A stretch of 64,000 nt of DNA from Membranipora membranacea (lineage: Eukaryota; Bryozoa; Gymnolaemata; Cheilostomatida; Membraniporidae): positions 6,448,001 through 6,512,000 of the forward strand of contig OU612069.1 in assembly GCA_914767715.1 (NCBI GenBank). Direction: 5' to 3'. The notes under the pieces are model-generated. The model had not been told where the DNA came from and ran no database searches. It saw only the letters and a list, made by a program, of their open reading frames with translations. Both the position numbers and the translations under genes were made by a program. This document shows, piece after piece, positions 18,409 to 31,700 of this stretch; position 1 is the first letter of the stretch, and each line of letters starts with the position of its first letter.

Positions 18409-21169
18409 TTATTTTACTCAAGGCATGAAAATAGCTCATCTAAATATTAGAGGGCTTACAAGCAAAATTGATGAAGTTAAAAAGATCTTACATGAAAATG
18501 ATCTTGATATTTTTTGTTTATCTGAGACTTTTCTAAATGAGTCTAAATCAAATAGTTTTTTCCATATATTGAACTATAATATTGTAAGACAGGATAGGAA
18601 TACTGGTCAAGGAGGGGGTTTGCTATGCTACATACGTGTTGGTATTTCATTTGAAGAGATCAATGTTGCAAACCATTCAATGCCTGAGTCAATTACTTTG
18701 AAAATCTCCCAAACCCACTCACAATCTTTTTTAACATGCTTCGTTTATCGCCCACCTAGCGCACTTGTTGATTGGAATCATGTCTTCACTCATTACATCG
18801 AGAACATTGTATCAATTTGCAGGGAAGTAATCATTTTGGGTGATTTTAATGTTGACCTCGGTCATAACAGCACATTGGTCAGGTGGTTTAGAAATGTCAT
18901 AAATCCACTTGGACTTACACAACTAATAAAGGATTTTACAAGAATTGCAGAAAATTCTGAATCTATCATTGATCACATATACACTAACCAACCAGCCAAT
19001 GTTCGTTCTAGCTTAGTTCTGAAATACTCTTTAAGTGATCATTTTTTGGTTATGGCAATACGAAAAAAGGGTGTTGTAAAATCAGAGAAAAGAATTAAGA
19101 TAAATTTCAACGATTATAGCAAATTTACCGATGAAAATATACACAAATATTTCAGCAATGTTGACTGGCACCAATCTCTATGTTACAGCAACATCAACCA
19201 TGTCATAGAGAATTTCAATGAAACTTTCTTAAATTTAACATCAAAACTTATAAAACGGAGGACTCGCTATGTCAAATCTGAGGTCCTTCCTATGTGGATT
19301 GATGATGAAGTGCGTGATCATATGAGACTAAGAGATCAGTATAAATCTCAAAATTTATGGGATTTTTATAAAACTGAAAGAAACTTAGTGACTAACATGA
19401 TAAAAAGAAAAAAGAAGAAGTATATGACAAAACTGGTAGAAAATTCCAAAGGCCATAATACCAAATCATTGTGGAATGCGCTAAATATCGGAAACAAAAC
19501 TAAAACCTACATTGACAATGCTGCTGATATTTCTAGCAGTAATTTGAACGAGCATTTTACATCTATCGCTGCGAAGCTATCAAAGGATTTTTCGTTGATT
19601 TCGGATTTTTCTAGTACTTTACCAAATTATCACCACAAAGGTTTGAAACAATTTCCAAAATTCACAACAGTCTCATTGCATAAGCTTCTAAAATCAATAC
19701 CCATAAGCAAAAGCACTGGTCCTGACCAGATTTCAGTTCGGATGTTAAACAAAACATTTCCCTACATAGGTCCAGTGCTCACAGATATTTTCAATAGAAT
19801 TTTAGATGAAGGAGTATTCCCAAAAGTCTGGAAAATTGCTCGCGTAACCCCTATTTTTAAGTCAGGGTCAAAAGATGACCCAGGAAATTATAGACCTATA
19901 TCAGTTTTACCCGTTCTTTCAAAGATATTTGAAAAACATTTAAATATTAATATACAGATATTTTTGAATGAAAACCATCTAATATCTTCATCGCAGTCCG
20001 GTTTTCGCACTGCACATTCATGCAGCGACGCCGTTCACAAAATTATTTCTGACTATTCTTCTGAGAAACTCAAACAAAGGAAGAGTATTTTTCTGTTTAT
20101 TGATTTCTGCAAGGCATTTGATTGTGTTGATCACCAAATATTAAAAAATAAACTACAGAACTTTAATTTTGAGAACAAGGCATTTTTGTTGCTTTCATCA
20201 TTTCTACAGGACAGGTCTCAGTATGTTCATTTTGATGGTGCAGTGTCATCAATACTTGACATCAATATTGGGGTGCCGCAAGGTTCAATACTGGCACCAA
20301 CTTTATTTCAGATTTATATAAATGACCTACTAAATCTACCTCTCTCCTCGAACTCTTATGCATATGCTGATGACACTGTTTTTGTAGCAAGCCATTCTGT
20401 TCCCTCTACATTAGTTCAAATTTGTAATCGAGATTTGGTTTCAATCAACAAGTGGTGCAAAAATAATCACATGACAATAAATTATAAAAAATCACACTTT
20501 TTAAGTTCTTTTGGAGAGGATTCATCATTAAATTTAAAAATTGACAATAACCAAATATTTCAAAGGCATGAAACTGAACTTCTTGGCTTTAAGATATCTG
20601 ACTCATTTTCATTGAATGGCCATTGTGAGACTGTTTTGGATAAGGTGTCAAAAAATACTAACTTACTTAAGCTATGCAGACCCTACTTGACCACGCATTC
20701 TGCTAAACAATTTTATTTTCAATTTATTCACTGTTATCTCATTTATGGTATCCATATATATTACAACTTATGTGCATCAAATATCACAAACCCTATTTTC
20801 ACTCAGCAAAAAAGAGCCTTGAGAATTGTGGCCAATGTTCAACATATACCTTTTTATTTGTCACCTACTAATGACCTATGTACATCACTTAAAATTTTAC
20901 CCCTTCCAATACTGAGCAATTATTTTACTTGCATTACTGGATTTAAGGCTCTGAATAATTTATCACCTCCATACATCTCTGATTTTTTTGTTACCACACC
21001 ACACCGATTTCCAAGAAGAGATACACACTTACTTAAACCTCCATTAGACAACTTAAACCACAAAATAGCAACAAACTTTAATATTTTACCCTCTTCATTG
21101 AGAAGCACTCTTACTTTGAATATGTTTAAGAAAAGGCTAATGCAACATTTTTTCAGTTTATTGGCATAG
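18401..21169 (+). CDS. LINE ORF2: AP endonuclease - reverse transcriptase
   Basis: The ATG at 18401 overlaps the ORF1 stop by 8 nt; the frame is also open further upstream, but this start matches the domain edge. The AP endonuclease covers about residues 9-220: MKIAHLNIRGL, LSETFL, GDFNVDL and SDHFLV carry the usual catalytic Asn, Glu, Asp and His. The RT covers about residues 430-690: STGPDQISVRML, NYRPISVLPVLSKIFEK, SGFR, FIDFCKAFDCVDH, GVPQGSILAPTLF and YADDTVF (about 20362). The C-terminal region has the LPSSLR...FKKRL ending common in CR1-group LINEs. There are no internal stops, so the enzyme looks intact. Confidence 0.93.
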   Translation: MSSYFTQGMKIAHLNIRGLTSKIDEVKKILHENDLDIFCLSETFLNESKSNSFFHILNYNIVRQDRNTGQGGGLLCYIRVGISFEEINVANHSMPESITLKISQTHSQSFLTCFVYRPPSALVDWNHVFTHYIENIVSICREVIILGDFNVDLGHNSTLVRWFRNVINPLGLTQLIKDFTRIAENSESIIDHIYTNQPANVRSSLVLKYSLSDHFLVMAIRKKGVVKSEKRIKINFNDYSKFTDENIHKYFSNVDWHQSLCYSNINHVIENFNETFLNLTSKLIKRRTRYVKSEVLPMWIDDEVRDHMRLRDQYKSQNLWDFYKTERNLVTNMIKRKKKKYMTKLVENSKGHNTKSLWNALNIGNKTKTYIDNAADISSSNLNEHFTSIAAKLSKDFSLISDFSSTLPNYHHKGLKQFPKFTTVSLHKLLKSIPISKSTGPDQISVRMLNKTFPYIGPVLTDIFNRILDEGVFPKVWKIARVTPIFKSGSKDDPGNYRPISVLPVLSKIFEKHLNINIQIFLNENHLISSSQSGFRTAHSCSDAVHKIISDYSSEKLKQRKSIFLFIDFCKAFDCVDHQILKNKLQNFNFENKAFLLLSSFLQDRSQYVHFDGAVSSILDINIGVPQGSILAPTLFQIYINDLLNLPLSSNSYAYADDTVFVASHSVPSTLVQICNRDLVSINKWCKNNHMTINYKKSHFLSSFGEDSSLNLKIDNNQIFQRHETELLGFKISDSFSLNGHCETVLDKVSKNTNLLKLCRPYLTTHSAKQFYFQFIHCYLIYGIHIYYNLCASNITNPIFTQQKRALRIVANVQHIPFYLSPTNDLCTSLKILPLPILSNYFTCITGFKALNNLSPPYISDFFVTTPHRFPRRDTHLLKPPLDNLNHKIATNFNILPSSLRSTLTLNMFKKRLMQHFFSLLA

Positions 21170-21290
21170 TCTTATATTTTTTGTTGAATCTTTGTTTGTA
21201 TCATTTTTCTTTTTTGCCATTTATGTCACATCATGAAAAACATTTGAAATAATGAATTGTTGCTGACAATAAAAGTATATATATATATAT

Positions 21291-22647
21291 CTAGTGAACC
21301 AAACTTTAGCTAAAAAGAAATGCATTAAAGATGATTTTGCCTCTGGTGCGCAATATCCCAGAATATCGAAATTGCCCCTCATGGGTGCTTCAGAGGTGTC
21401 TTTTAAACATTATTCAGTTATTCGTCCAAACAAATCCTCCTCGAAGACGATTATCCCTTATAACAAAATAGCACAACGCCATGACATGACGTCATGCCAC
21501 CGTGTTCTGCTCAAGTTATCCTCTAACTCTTACTTGAAACTACAGTGCAGTTCACTTAATTCAAATCTCTGGAGACCACAAAAAATTGTTCTAATTGAAC
21601 AGAGTTAGAAATAAGTGACATGAGAATGCATTGAGTTGAGATCTGACTATAGGGACCAATTTTCCTTGTCTGAATTAACAGGAGTTTTGAATTACAAAGT
21701 TTGAATTAACCAGCTTACACTGTACTTTGTTCTTTTCTGACTCCTTGATAGGTTTACAAAATTGATCATGACAGTCTATCAAAGCCCTACCCTGACCACT
21801 GAATGTGTTGCAGGTAATATCCAAACTAAAGAATAATACTACAGAGACAAATTAACCCTGCCACCATTTATTTTGCATAATCTAGCTAGAGAAAAAGAAG
21901 AAGAATTAGAAATTGGAAAACATCATGTTTTAAAAAAAATCTAACTATTGTATATGGTTAATAAAAAATGTTAAAATACTAAGTTTGAATACATATCTGA
22001 CTTCTGTCAATTAAACAAAGCATTCAAAACAACTAGAGAAAGGAAACCATCATAGAACTCTCCTTATCAAGTTAATGATAATAGTAATGTGTAGTAAGTA
22101 AAACCATAGCCGTTTGTAAAATGTCATGACAAAGTTGTCATAGGGATGTCAGTCAATCCTTGAGCATCCTATTCAAAATAAGACGTAAGTTTGTGATATT
22201 ATGTGTTACCTGCGGATGTATAAATATAAATCAAGACAATAACTCAAAGTATCCAATATCTGATAGGGAAATAATCTAACCTTGTAAAATAACCTTAATC
22301 AAACTGAAGCATGATACACATGGGATTGCAGTGTAATATAGGAATGAAGCTCTACTGTCTACCCCAAGCATTATGTTAGTAATAAGGTTCAGTGTGAATA
22401 GAAAATGCAAAGAGCAAAAAAATACGTTTAGACATTTTCTATATTAGTCATGTCTATATTAGTATTAGTCTCTGAAGTGATAGCAGCAGATTACTATATA
22501 AATGGTAGAAAATATGTATGGGTGCCTTTTACGGTATAATGTTAGCTCATTGTAAGAATGTGATTGAATATGATGATGGTGCGCTATTACATTCACCAAG
22601 TACCCTTGTCTTGTTGTATGAGTGGAACCACTGTGAGAGGATGGTAG
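21291..22647. other. Intergenic, 3' flank of the caspase gene
   Basis: AT-rich sequence with no gene found. A GAATTAAC-type motif recurs between about 21590 and 21710. TTTATT at about 21866 would read AATAAA on the minus strand, a possible polyadenylation signal about 780 bp beyond the stop of the caspase gene. Confidence 0.4.
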
Positions 22648-22730
22648 TTATGTATGTGTGACAGTCCACTTATAATATTCATCAGACTGGACTACACGCT
22701 CCCCTCGTTTTATCATTATGACTTCTTTCT
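22648..22730 (-). CDS. Last coding exon of the ROCO-caspase gene
   Basis: It follows a strong acceptor (TTTTTTTCTAATTGTAG), enters in phase 1, and encodes EKEVIMIKRGERVVQSDEYY and six more residues before TAA (22648-22650 on the plus strand). It gives the protein a basic/aromatic C-terminal tail absent from ordinary caspases. Confidence 0.75.
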
Positions 22731-25700
22731 CTACAATTAGAAAAAAATCTGATGACAACAGATAGAGATTATTAAATTAGCAGATCACTTCTACTGACAG
22801 CATTCAGGATTATTTTGGATATAATTATATACATTATGAAGTTATCGTCAGATGCCCTGCTCATCCATAATAATATCTTTCACTTGCCTCATTTATAGTA
22901 CATGAGTCATAAATACAGTATCATATAAGCATCCAAATAAGAGGAGTGCGCTTACCTAGAAGTGGTTCAATCCTAGTAACCACCTGGTTTGGCACATTCG
23001 CAAACATCTCAGGTGAGCTCTGAATTTGGACTCCAGGTAGCAGATACAGTTTTCTCAGATTAGTGAATGTGCAGACAGTTTTAGGCATCTGAGAGACATA
23101 AGAGGCAGCAGTGGGAGCTGCAGCAGCACCTCTGTTCAGGTTCTGATCTGTTCTCTCCACTCCATATCTTGTCACTGATTCTCTTACCTGCAATTTTGAT
23201 GGTTGAAAATGGTAATGCATCATCTGTAAGAGTTTGAGTGACTTCATGATCGGTTAAATGATTTCAGAGAGTGTAAGGTTGAGTTATATTTGTGAAAAAT
23301 TAGAGGTGAGAATGACTCCGATCAAGAGATTTACTTCAATTGATGCATCAGTAGTTTAGAGTAATTTGGGTTAGTCAGTTGAATTTAAAGGCACCGTTTG
23401 TTTTCATGAAGAAATATCTTAATATGACAGGGAAGTTATGCAAAACTTACTATCTCAGCCAGAGATACAACATCATGCCTATGTCCCAGGGTGTAGAAGG
23501 TCGCCACCAAAGCTCTGATGAAGGGTGATCCAAAGGCAGGGTTCCTTGGTGCAGCAAAAGCTACAATAAAAATACATACATACATAACAAATCCATTGAC
23601 CCATTAATAAGTAAGGGGGCTGTAGTTCTGTAAATTTATAGTGGAAAAATTCTGGACAAACTTTAAATGGTATGAGGAACAGTCCCCTCTAGTGCGATGG
23701 AATCATGACTTAAGTACTGTACAACCCCAAATAATTGCCAGTTCTAGACTTATATTGCTGAACTTTTCTGCTGATGAATACTCACAATCAAAGCTGGACT
23801 GCATAATGATCATATCTGATACAGATATGTCTTGTATATCATTGTCCACTTCAAAGTCATTAGAACTCGGCATTGTCACAACCTGAGTGCTGCTATCAGT
23901 TTGGGGAGCTCTAACAGCTGCTGCTCCAGTATTGAGGTCGTCTCTCAACATTTCCCGATTACCTTTTTGAAAACAGCGGATGTGATCATGAACTGCAAGA
24001 CTTAGTAGATATGCTATAACCCTGTACTGTATTGTATCACTTTCTTGATTTTATAAGCTAACTGCCTTGTTGTTTATGTCCTTTCAGTTTCAACTTCAGA
24101 CATAATGTTATAAGCTGCATTCTACTTAAAAACAAAATCTGGTGCTGCTGCCTGGTATTATTTCTAATTCAAGTTTAACAATACTTACTGCCAGCACATG
24201 CTTGTATGATCACAATCTTTGGTCGGCCTCTCATCACAGAGAAGTTCTTAGGAGACAGTAGATTGTAAATATCCGTTAGTCTGATGAAGACTCTGTCAGA
24301 GCCAATAATACAGCCCTCGTCTCCATGACTGGTTAGAACGAGTACAAACGCCCCCATATGCTTGTGCACTGATTGGCCGACTGGATCTGTTAACTGTGTC
24401 TCGCAGTGGATGGCTTCGATGATTTCCTAGTAAAAGAAAACTAACATAAGCACTCCATAAAAGGTTTAGGTTCTCAAATTATTGGATGAGACCGTTTACT
24501 GCATTAATGTCATAGAGCGGTTACCCTGGAGCGTGGTCAGAAATTGTCAAGGAGGGATGATTCTAAAGCCTGGTCATTCGTAGCAATCAATCGTACATGT
24601 AAACAATTCACAGATTGTAAATGTTTAGCTTACCCTTGCAGTGTAGGTTTTATGTTCACCTACAGTAACAAACCCTAGTTTATCAAGCATACACTTGAGA
24701 TTCGAATAGTCATGTTCAGAACCTCTCCTGGTTTGGTTGTAGTCGTTAGAGACAATCAGAGCACGTCCTCGACATTCTGTCATCTTGTAAACAGTCTAAA
24801 TATAATCAGAAAATAAAGCATTGATGATCTTTGAACTATTTTGTTGCCTCGTAAGCTTTAAGATCTGAAAATTGTACCAAAGAACTTCCGAAACACAGCT
24901 GTAATTATTCACTTCATAGACACAGCCTTCTAAGTTTGTGTGAAGACATGAAAATATCGATCAAAATCATAACAAAGTAGCAGCTTTATAAACCTGGCTT
25001 TCAGGGATTAAACTCTGATCTGCTTGTTGTGGTTCCATATCTATCTGGGGTTGCCTTCTTTTCATGATCTCCACTACATCCTGAACTTCGGACATCTGGA
25101 TCTCTGGTATGCTCTGGCCAGGATCATCTGCTGTGAGAACAGGAGGAGGGTCAGGTTTCACATAGTGCTTATTAGAATTTGAATTTTCTCTGCCTGTTTT
25201 CTTTTTACCGTAGAAACCAAGTTTCGTATGATTAATTCAGTAAAAGAGAGCTGTTGACTGACCTGATCCCGCAGTTGTCTCCTCCCTTCTTATGTAGTCA
25301 TCAAGAATTCTGACTCCCTCCTCACTGATCTTAAGACCTGTTTGAAACAACAGCAAAAATGGCAAGGTTAGCACCCCTATTGAAACAATCACTTGGTTAA
25401 CATGCAATCCCGAAAATTAATGCTACAAATGGTAACAAATGAATTAATCGGATCTGCTGAGGCAGATAATGATATTTTTCCATGAACTTACATGGATATC
25501 TGAGAGGTAGCGGGACACGCCTCCTCCCATCGTTGGTGTCACATGGACAAGTCTCCTCTCCAGTGTAGGTGGTATGACGGGGCTCTGGCAGTTTGTATCT
25601 GACACGCCTGTTGAACCACTCAGGATTGACAAATGTTGCTGGTGATGACTGTTTGGTCAGTAGGCAATGAGAGCAGTAGAAGACATGGTCATATCGAACT

Positions 25701-28700
25701 CCTTTCCACACAGAATCCAATTCAGATGTAAGCCGCTTCATTGTTTCTAGTTGGGTCTTCCAAGCATCGCTGATAAGCCTGGCCGGTGTTTGCGTGATGA
25801 GTGTCACTTGTTTTTCTTTCTCATTATGCAATAGATACCGCAAGACTCCGTCCATCTCTTGCACACTCGCTCCATTTATACCAGCTTCAGGTGTGTTGAA
25901 TGGATTGACGCATATGTCTAGAAATCTTGCAGTGATTACATGATATACATATTGCGGAACGTTGAGGCCGTTCAGATACAGATCGACTCTCAGCTGAAGG
26001 TGATTTGTGCCTTCTGTTGGGTTTGGTATGTTCTTAGTGCTGAAGTAGGGAACGATGAACTTCTCACTGCCATCACTTTCTATAGGTCCACAGATCAGGT
26101 GAAATGTTTTCAGCAGCGTGATACCAACATCAACAGGTAGTTCCGATTCATTGCTGAGCAGATTGTGAAGTAATGCAGCTCTTATGATTCCTGTGGCTTT
26201 GAAATCATTGACCATGCTGACATACTCTCTTCTGTCCACAGGTCTTTCCTTATATCTGTAGGGTCTAAATTTGGTTATGCGATATTCCCATGCTTGAGCA
26301 TCTGCATGATCGTAAAGTGTCCTTATGACATCAGCAAGAACTGAAGGGCGATGGAATAAATAGTCACTCAGCTTCTCAACGTCCTGAAACCACATTATTC
26401 TTCCTGCTTCTTTGACATACTGCAAAGCATGCTCACTGTTCTTACTGAAACGTTGTATGAATTCAGTAACAGAAACATAAGGCTTTTGCTCTTCAGCAGT
26501 AAGCTTATTCAGCACTTCATACCAACTACCGGGTATATCAGTGATCAGCTTAGCCCCTGCTTCCTTCAGTGCGCTCTTTAGTGATTTGATATCCATCTTG
26601 CTCGATGAAGCCGAGAGCTCTAGTATTGTTGTGATCAGGGGCTGTGCTGTGTCGATGAAACATGTCATAGAGAAAAATGAGCTGTCAGGCATAGCAACAC
26701 CCTCTTCTGATTGAATTACATCTACACGCAGCTTCTCTGTTGCTGATAAAAGCTGGTTCTTCCTCAGTGTGAGGGTCTCGTTGCTAAGCAAATCACCATG
26801 AGTCAGTACGAGCACTGGTCTTCCTAGGTTTGGTTGTGATGTATATAGGTGCGCTATCCACTGGAAGCATACATCCTGAGCTGCAGCCTCTACTCCATGC
26901 GCAGGTACTAAACTGTCAAACTCTGCTATATCTACCACTAGAAGTGGTACAGATTGTACTTTGGCGTTCACTTGGTAGGCAAGGTGATACACCTCATGCC
27001 CTCCCAAATCAGTGAATACCAACTTCAATTTCTCATCAATGTCAGCCTCGCATACATTGAAGACACGTGTTGCCTCATCAAGCTTGATGTCGATATCGGA
27101 ACGGGTTGTCAGCACACGCTGATCCTTCTGTACGCTCCTCACAATGCTTGTTTTTCCTGCTTTAGTCTTGCCTATGACTGTTACCGGAATGAGTCTGAAA
27201 ATGTTATCTTTTTCAGCATGAAGATCATGCAGATACTTCCTTACAGCTTCTATACCCTGTATGCAGACAGCATAGGGAGGAGATACTAGTGCTTCGCAGT
27301 CGTCACATTTGAAGGACTTTAGCGTGCTGATATTGAAGATACTTTCAGGTATAGAGGGGAGTGACCCGTTTCTTCTAATATCAAGTTCTTCCAGTTTGGT
27401 GAGTTGCCCCAGGCTGTTTAAAAGATAAAAATATATTTACTTTCAATCATAATGAGCGTTGCCGACATGGGGATGAACTTTTAGTCATGACTAGACAAGT
27501 GCAAGGTACAGTGAGTGGTACGGTGGGTTGGCCAAGGTTGCACAAGAAGATACAAATGTGTTGAAATTTGGGGAAAATGGCGCAGTCATTGCAGCCTCGC
27601 CCTCAAGGCACACACTATTTCGCCGCCACGGTGTGGTGAGTGACTAACCCTTATGATTTTAACCAACATTTTTAAAGCCAACTAATGACTTACTACTAAA
27701 TTGTGAGTTTGTTACTTGCAACAGGGCCAAATGATATCCAGCATCACAACACCCGCTATCCCAGCAAATTAAAAAAAAAGTTTACTTTTATTTATTTTTC
27801 AATGTAATGCAATGTAATGTAGAATAATAAGTCATTCTTTCGTTTGTTATTTATCACTTCTGTTGTGACAGCTCATCCCCACCCTATTGATTTGATCAAA
27901 ATTGTAGCGCTGATTGTTTTTCATCCTTTTGCTAATATGCTAATCAATTTCAACCTAAGACCACCTCCAGTATGCAGTAAATTTATTACTTTGTGAGGCC
28001 TTACGTTGCATTCTAGGCTTTGGGGGTCGGGGTTACTCCCTGAACCCTGAATCGGGGGTGTGGATGGGGGGGGGGGGGGGGGGTTACAGCGCTTCTCCCA
28101 AAGCTGAGATTAATTGATATTACTGTGCTGCACAGGATAGTCTACGATGGTGGCAGGTTCACATTCAAAAGCTAGAAGTCACTCCTGTTTAGGGAGCCCT
28201 GATCTGAGCAACCCTGATTGTCACAATAAACAACATGGAAAATGAATTATGGTGATCTACTGACAATATTAGTAAAATTCAAAGATCCTTGAACTGAGGA
28301 AATTTTAAATTTGATAGGCCACATAATCATGATAACAGCGTTATTTCGCTCTTTTTTTCAGTGACAAAGTTCTCTTATTCACTTGTAATCGGCTACATTT
28401 AGTTATTTTTACAGGATAATACACACTTGGCATCGTAACTTTCAACATAATCTTACTTGATAGAGTTGAAAGTCTCAGATTCTCACTATCAAAAAACTTG
28501 TCTTATTGACTTACTGTACAAATTATTTTTATTTTTAATTGGTACACAGTTGATTTATTATTACATGAGGTGATGAGGACTAACTAATTTGCTAAATATA
28601 GTCTCATCAAACTGCATTTTTGTTCTGGTCGATTTTCTTGCTAATTGCCAAAAAGAGATATAATTAATCAAATTAATATTATGCCTTATTGATAACTTCC

Positions 28701-31700
28701 CTCATACTAGGAAAGGTTGCTCCAACATAATAAAATGATAATAATAATAATGAAAATTTCGCTAGTTATAATAATGATAATATGTTTGTATTATGCACAT
28801 GTATTATTGGATTAATAAGTATTGCCCCTCATGTGAATGGAAGGAGACAACTCAATAGAGCGATCAAGATTGATACAATATCTGATAGTTATTTTGTATC
28901 AAGTTTGCCCTGTAAACTTAACAAATTTAGAAAAGGTTACAGTCCAGTAGACCTAGGATAGGTAAGATGTACTCCATCCCATAGAAAGCTAAGTAAAGTA
29001 GATATTTCATGTCAGCTTGGAAAAGCTCCTTTGGGGTATGTACTGAAATGCCGATAAACTGAAAACCCAACATTAGGAGCATAGGGCACCATTGAAAAGT
29101 GCTGCTTTGCACCCTCAAGGATTATTACTTTCCCTAGATTTTTTATAGATCAGTTTTTGAGAATTGGCACCGGTATTGTGATATTTCAGACAGTTTAAAT
29201 GACACATAATATTATATCGAACCTAATTTCAATTCGGTAAATTGCAATTGAAATCTGTACGCAGCATTAATTTGAAGAGTTTTAAGATATAACATCCTTT
29301 GCTGGTGTCTTACTGAACATTGTTCCAGTTATGCATCTTCCAAAATACTATTTCCAAGGTGGTATAGAAACATTGCGGCAGCAGAAACCATATCCCATTA
29401 CACTCATGCTATTTGTTGAGAGGACAATCCAATGCTCTAATATTAATGGAATGAAAAGTATCACCATTATGATGAGAAAAAGCACTGAACGTTGTGACAG
29501 TTTTATGAAAAAACATTACCACAATGCATCTCATTTTGAACATTATCAGTGGCTATGAGGTGGTTGTCACAGCATTATAAAACAAACTTCATGAGATGAT
29601 CATAAAATAATGCTGTAGTGATGGAAGAACTGTGATGCTATAACATTGTTAAAATTGAATACTTTTTGATAGCATGATCATAACATCATGAAAGTGCTAA
29701 TTATAAGCTGTATTCTCACATTTAACAGTGATGTATCATCATGTCAAAAATAATTTTTGACTAATACTAAGAAGCAAAGATTCTGCTATAACTGAATCTG
29801 AACATTGTGATTACCATTCTATATCCTATTAGACAATAACCCAATCCTATCATTTACACACCATGTAATACTTGAAAAATTTGTATGCGATACGATGTTA
29901 CAATGTTCACCGTTTGCTGGGTTTTTGACATTCATTTTTTAACAAGAAGTCAAACAGTTTTTAGGTTATGGAATATAGGGATCACAAAAATTCTCAGGGA
30001 TCAATATATTATTAGCATTTATAAACTTGGATTGTCAGCATTGTGATAGGTAAACTATAAAAAAATCCTTTTCTTTTATATCTACTGGTAGGTACATATA
30101 ACAATTGTCTTAAACAAACTGCTCACATGGATTTGTAAATAAAAGGCAATATCTCCTTGTCTAGCATACTCAGCAAGTCATCATGGAAAAGGTAATAAAA
30201 CTGCCAACACAGGTCTCCAAAATTTAAATTCACACTTCCGCTTTTAAATTTTACTAATCGCAGTCACGTAGATATGTTGGTGGTTGGTTGTTTGACTGAT
30301 CTAAATACAACAGCTTTATTTTCAGTTTTAAGGCTTTGTATATTTGGTATTTATTGCAGGTCATTGCCATCATCTTAAGGGCAAATCCTCCACCTGTACC
30401 ATTTAAATATTTACAGACATATCCAACTGTCAACAAATAGTCCATTGAATTAATGAAAGTGAAAGATTTGAAAGAGTTCCAAAAAAGTCGCCACCTCCAT
30501 AAATGGGGTGCAATCATAGACTTGATTATAAACCTAGACATGACACTATATGGATAGTGAGGCACTAAGGGACTTAATTGTGGGCAACAAACGTCATTGG
30601 AAGGTGTAGAAGCAATAATGCTATCATTGATTTTCCGTCCACAATCCAGGTTTTTTAATCATAACTAGATCAATTTCGATCGGATTTTGAGTTTGAAAAT
30701 TACAATAGATTTAGCAGCTTATCTCATTTACGGCAAAACAGATTTGGAAGTCAGTGACCTGTTACCCCACAAACTTGATATACATATAGAAAGTCTTTTG
30801 TTCTGCTACACAAAATCCACAAGAAATTTAGAAGAATAGAAACAAAAGACAGTGGAAGTGGATATTCTAGTTTGTATCAACTGTTGTGTCATTTGATTGA
30901 AAGCCCAGCAATTTTGAATTCGGCACCCTATACTAGAATTAAATGTAAATGCTAATTTCATGTATTTAATTTGGCCCTCAAATCGATTCCACACCAAAAT
31001 ATGGAAACATAGTGATTTTGAAAAATAATTTCAATGGGCAAAAATTGTTGCTAAACTGAACTAATACTAAGCAAAAGTAATGGATAAAAATTCATGCAGC
31101 AGCAGGGGATTTTTGTCAATTGAAACTATAATACCATCCGAAAATTAACAAGTGTTATTATTAATACACACAATTAAATTTTATTTTGATTCTGTAAGGT
31201 TTTGGTAGCTTTGGTCTTAGCCTTGTATGATAGGTATAAAGTTTCCTTAGCAAAACTTTTCAAATTGTTGATAATCCAGAGCAGCAGCATTTCACTCAGG
31301 ATAGCAGCATAAGAGCTGCAACAATTTAGTATCCAACAGTTTCCTCTACTCTTTTTTCTCTATGATACTTTTGAATTTCTAGCCACAAGCTGGTATTGTT
31401 GGTATGTCGGGTAGATTCAGTAGGCTAGTGAATTCGCCATAAGGGCTAGGGGACTTTGACCCTACCAATTTTCAGCGTGTCAATTTTGAAAAACCTCTTG
31501 TTTTTAATTACCAGGTGCCCAGAGGGCCTCATTGTGAGATTATTTGGATGTATGAATGGATTACGCTAGTTTACTTGGTGCAATAGCCAATTACCATGAT
31601 TTTCCCCATTGACTGCCCTTAAAAGACGATATCATCATGTATTCCTGTGATGTAGAAAATATGTCTTTTATATGTTCCTGCCTACAATCTGAGCGAATAA

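Larger units (their letters stand above)
16283..21290 (+). mobile_element. Nearly full-length non-LTR retrotransposon (CR1/L2-like LINE)
   Basis: It is a two-ORF LINE. ORF1 is at about 16283-18408 and is split by one frameshift; ORF2 is at 18401-21169 with an AP-type endonuclease followed by reverse transcriptase. There is a 3' UTR of about 100 bp with AATAAAA at 21268-21274 and a TA-repeat tail at 21275-21290. ORF2 lacks internal stops, so this is the youngest element in the window. It lies between the two convergent genes. The clade call is by overall look (APE plus GVPQGSILAPTLF plus YADD, no RNase H seen); RT phylogeny would settle it. Confidence 0.9.

Noticed and set aside
25397-25491. 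Extension of the Roc-COR open frame to a stop at 25397
   Set aside because: A consensus GTAAGT donor at 25491 and phase-matched downstream exons leading into a complete caspase make termination here unlikely, though an isoform ending here is possible.
28927-29118. Minus-strand frame repeated at 57570-57770
   Set aside because: Same reasoning: seven or more replacement changes in about 60 codons and different ends. It may be a transposase relic but cannot be named.
29331-29558. Plus-strand frame repeated at 58032-58217
   Set aside because: Mostly replacement differences between copies, different N-termini, no domain; treated as part of the non-coding repeat.
30254-30565. Minus-strand frame also open in copy 5 (58912-59103), suggesting a small conserved protein
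   Set aside because: Where the two frames differ, the changes I can see are all amino-acid changing (G/E, T/K, G/R, PP/IS), the lengths differ, and there is no recognisable domain. This fits chance openness in duplicated DNA.
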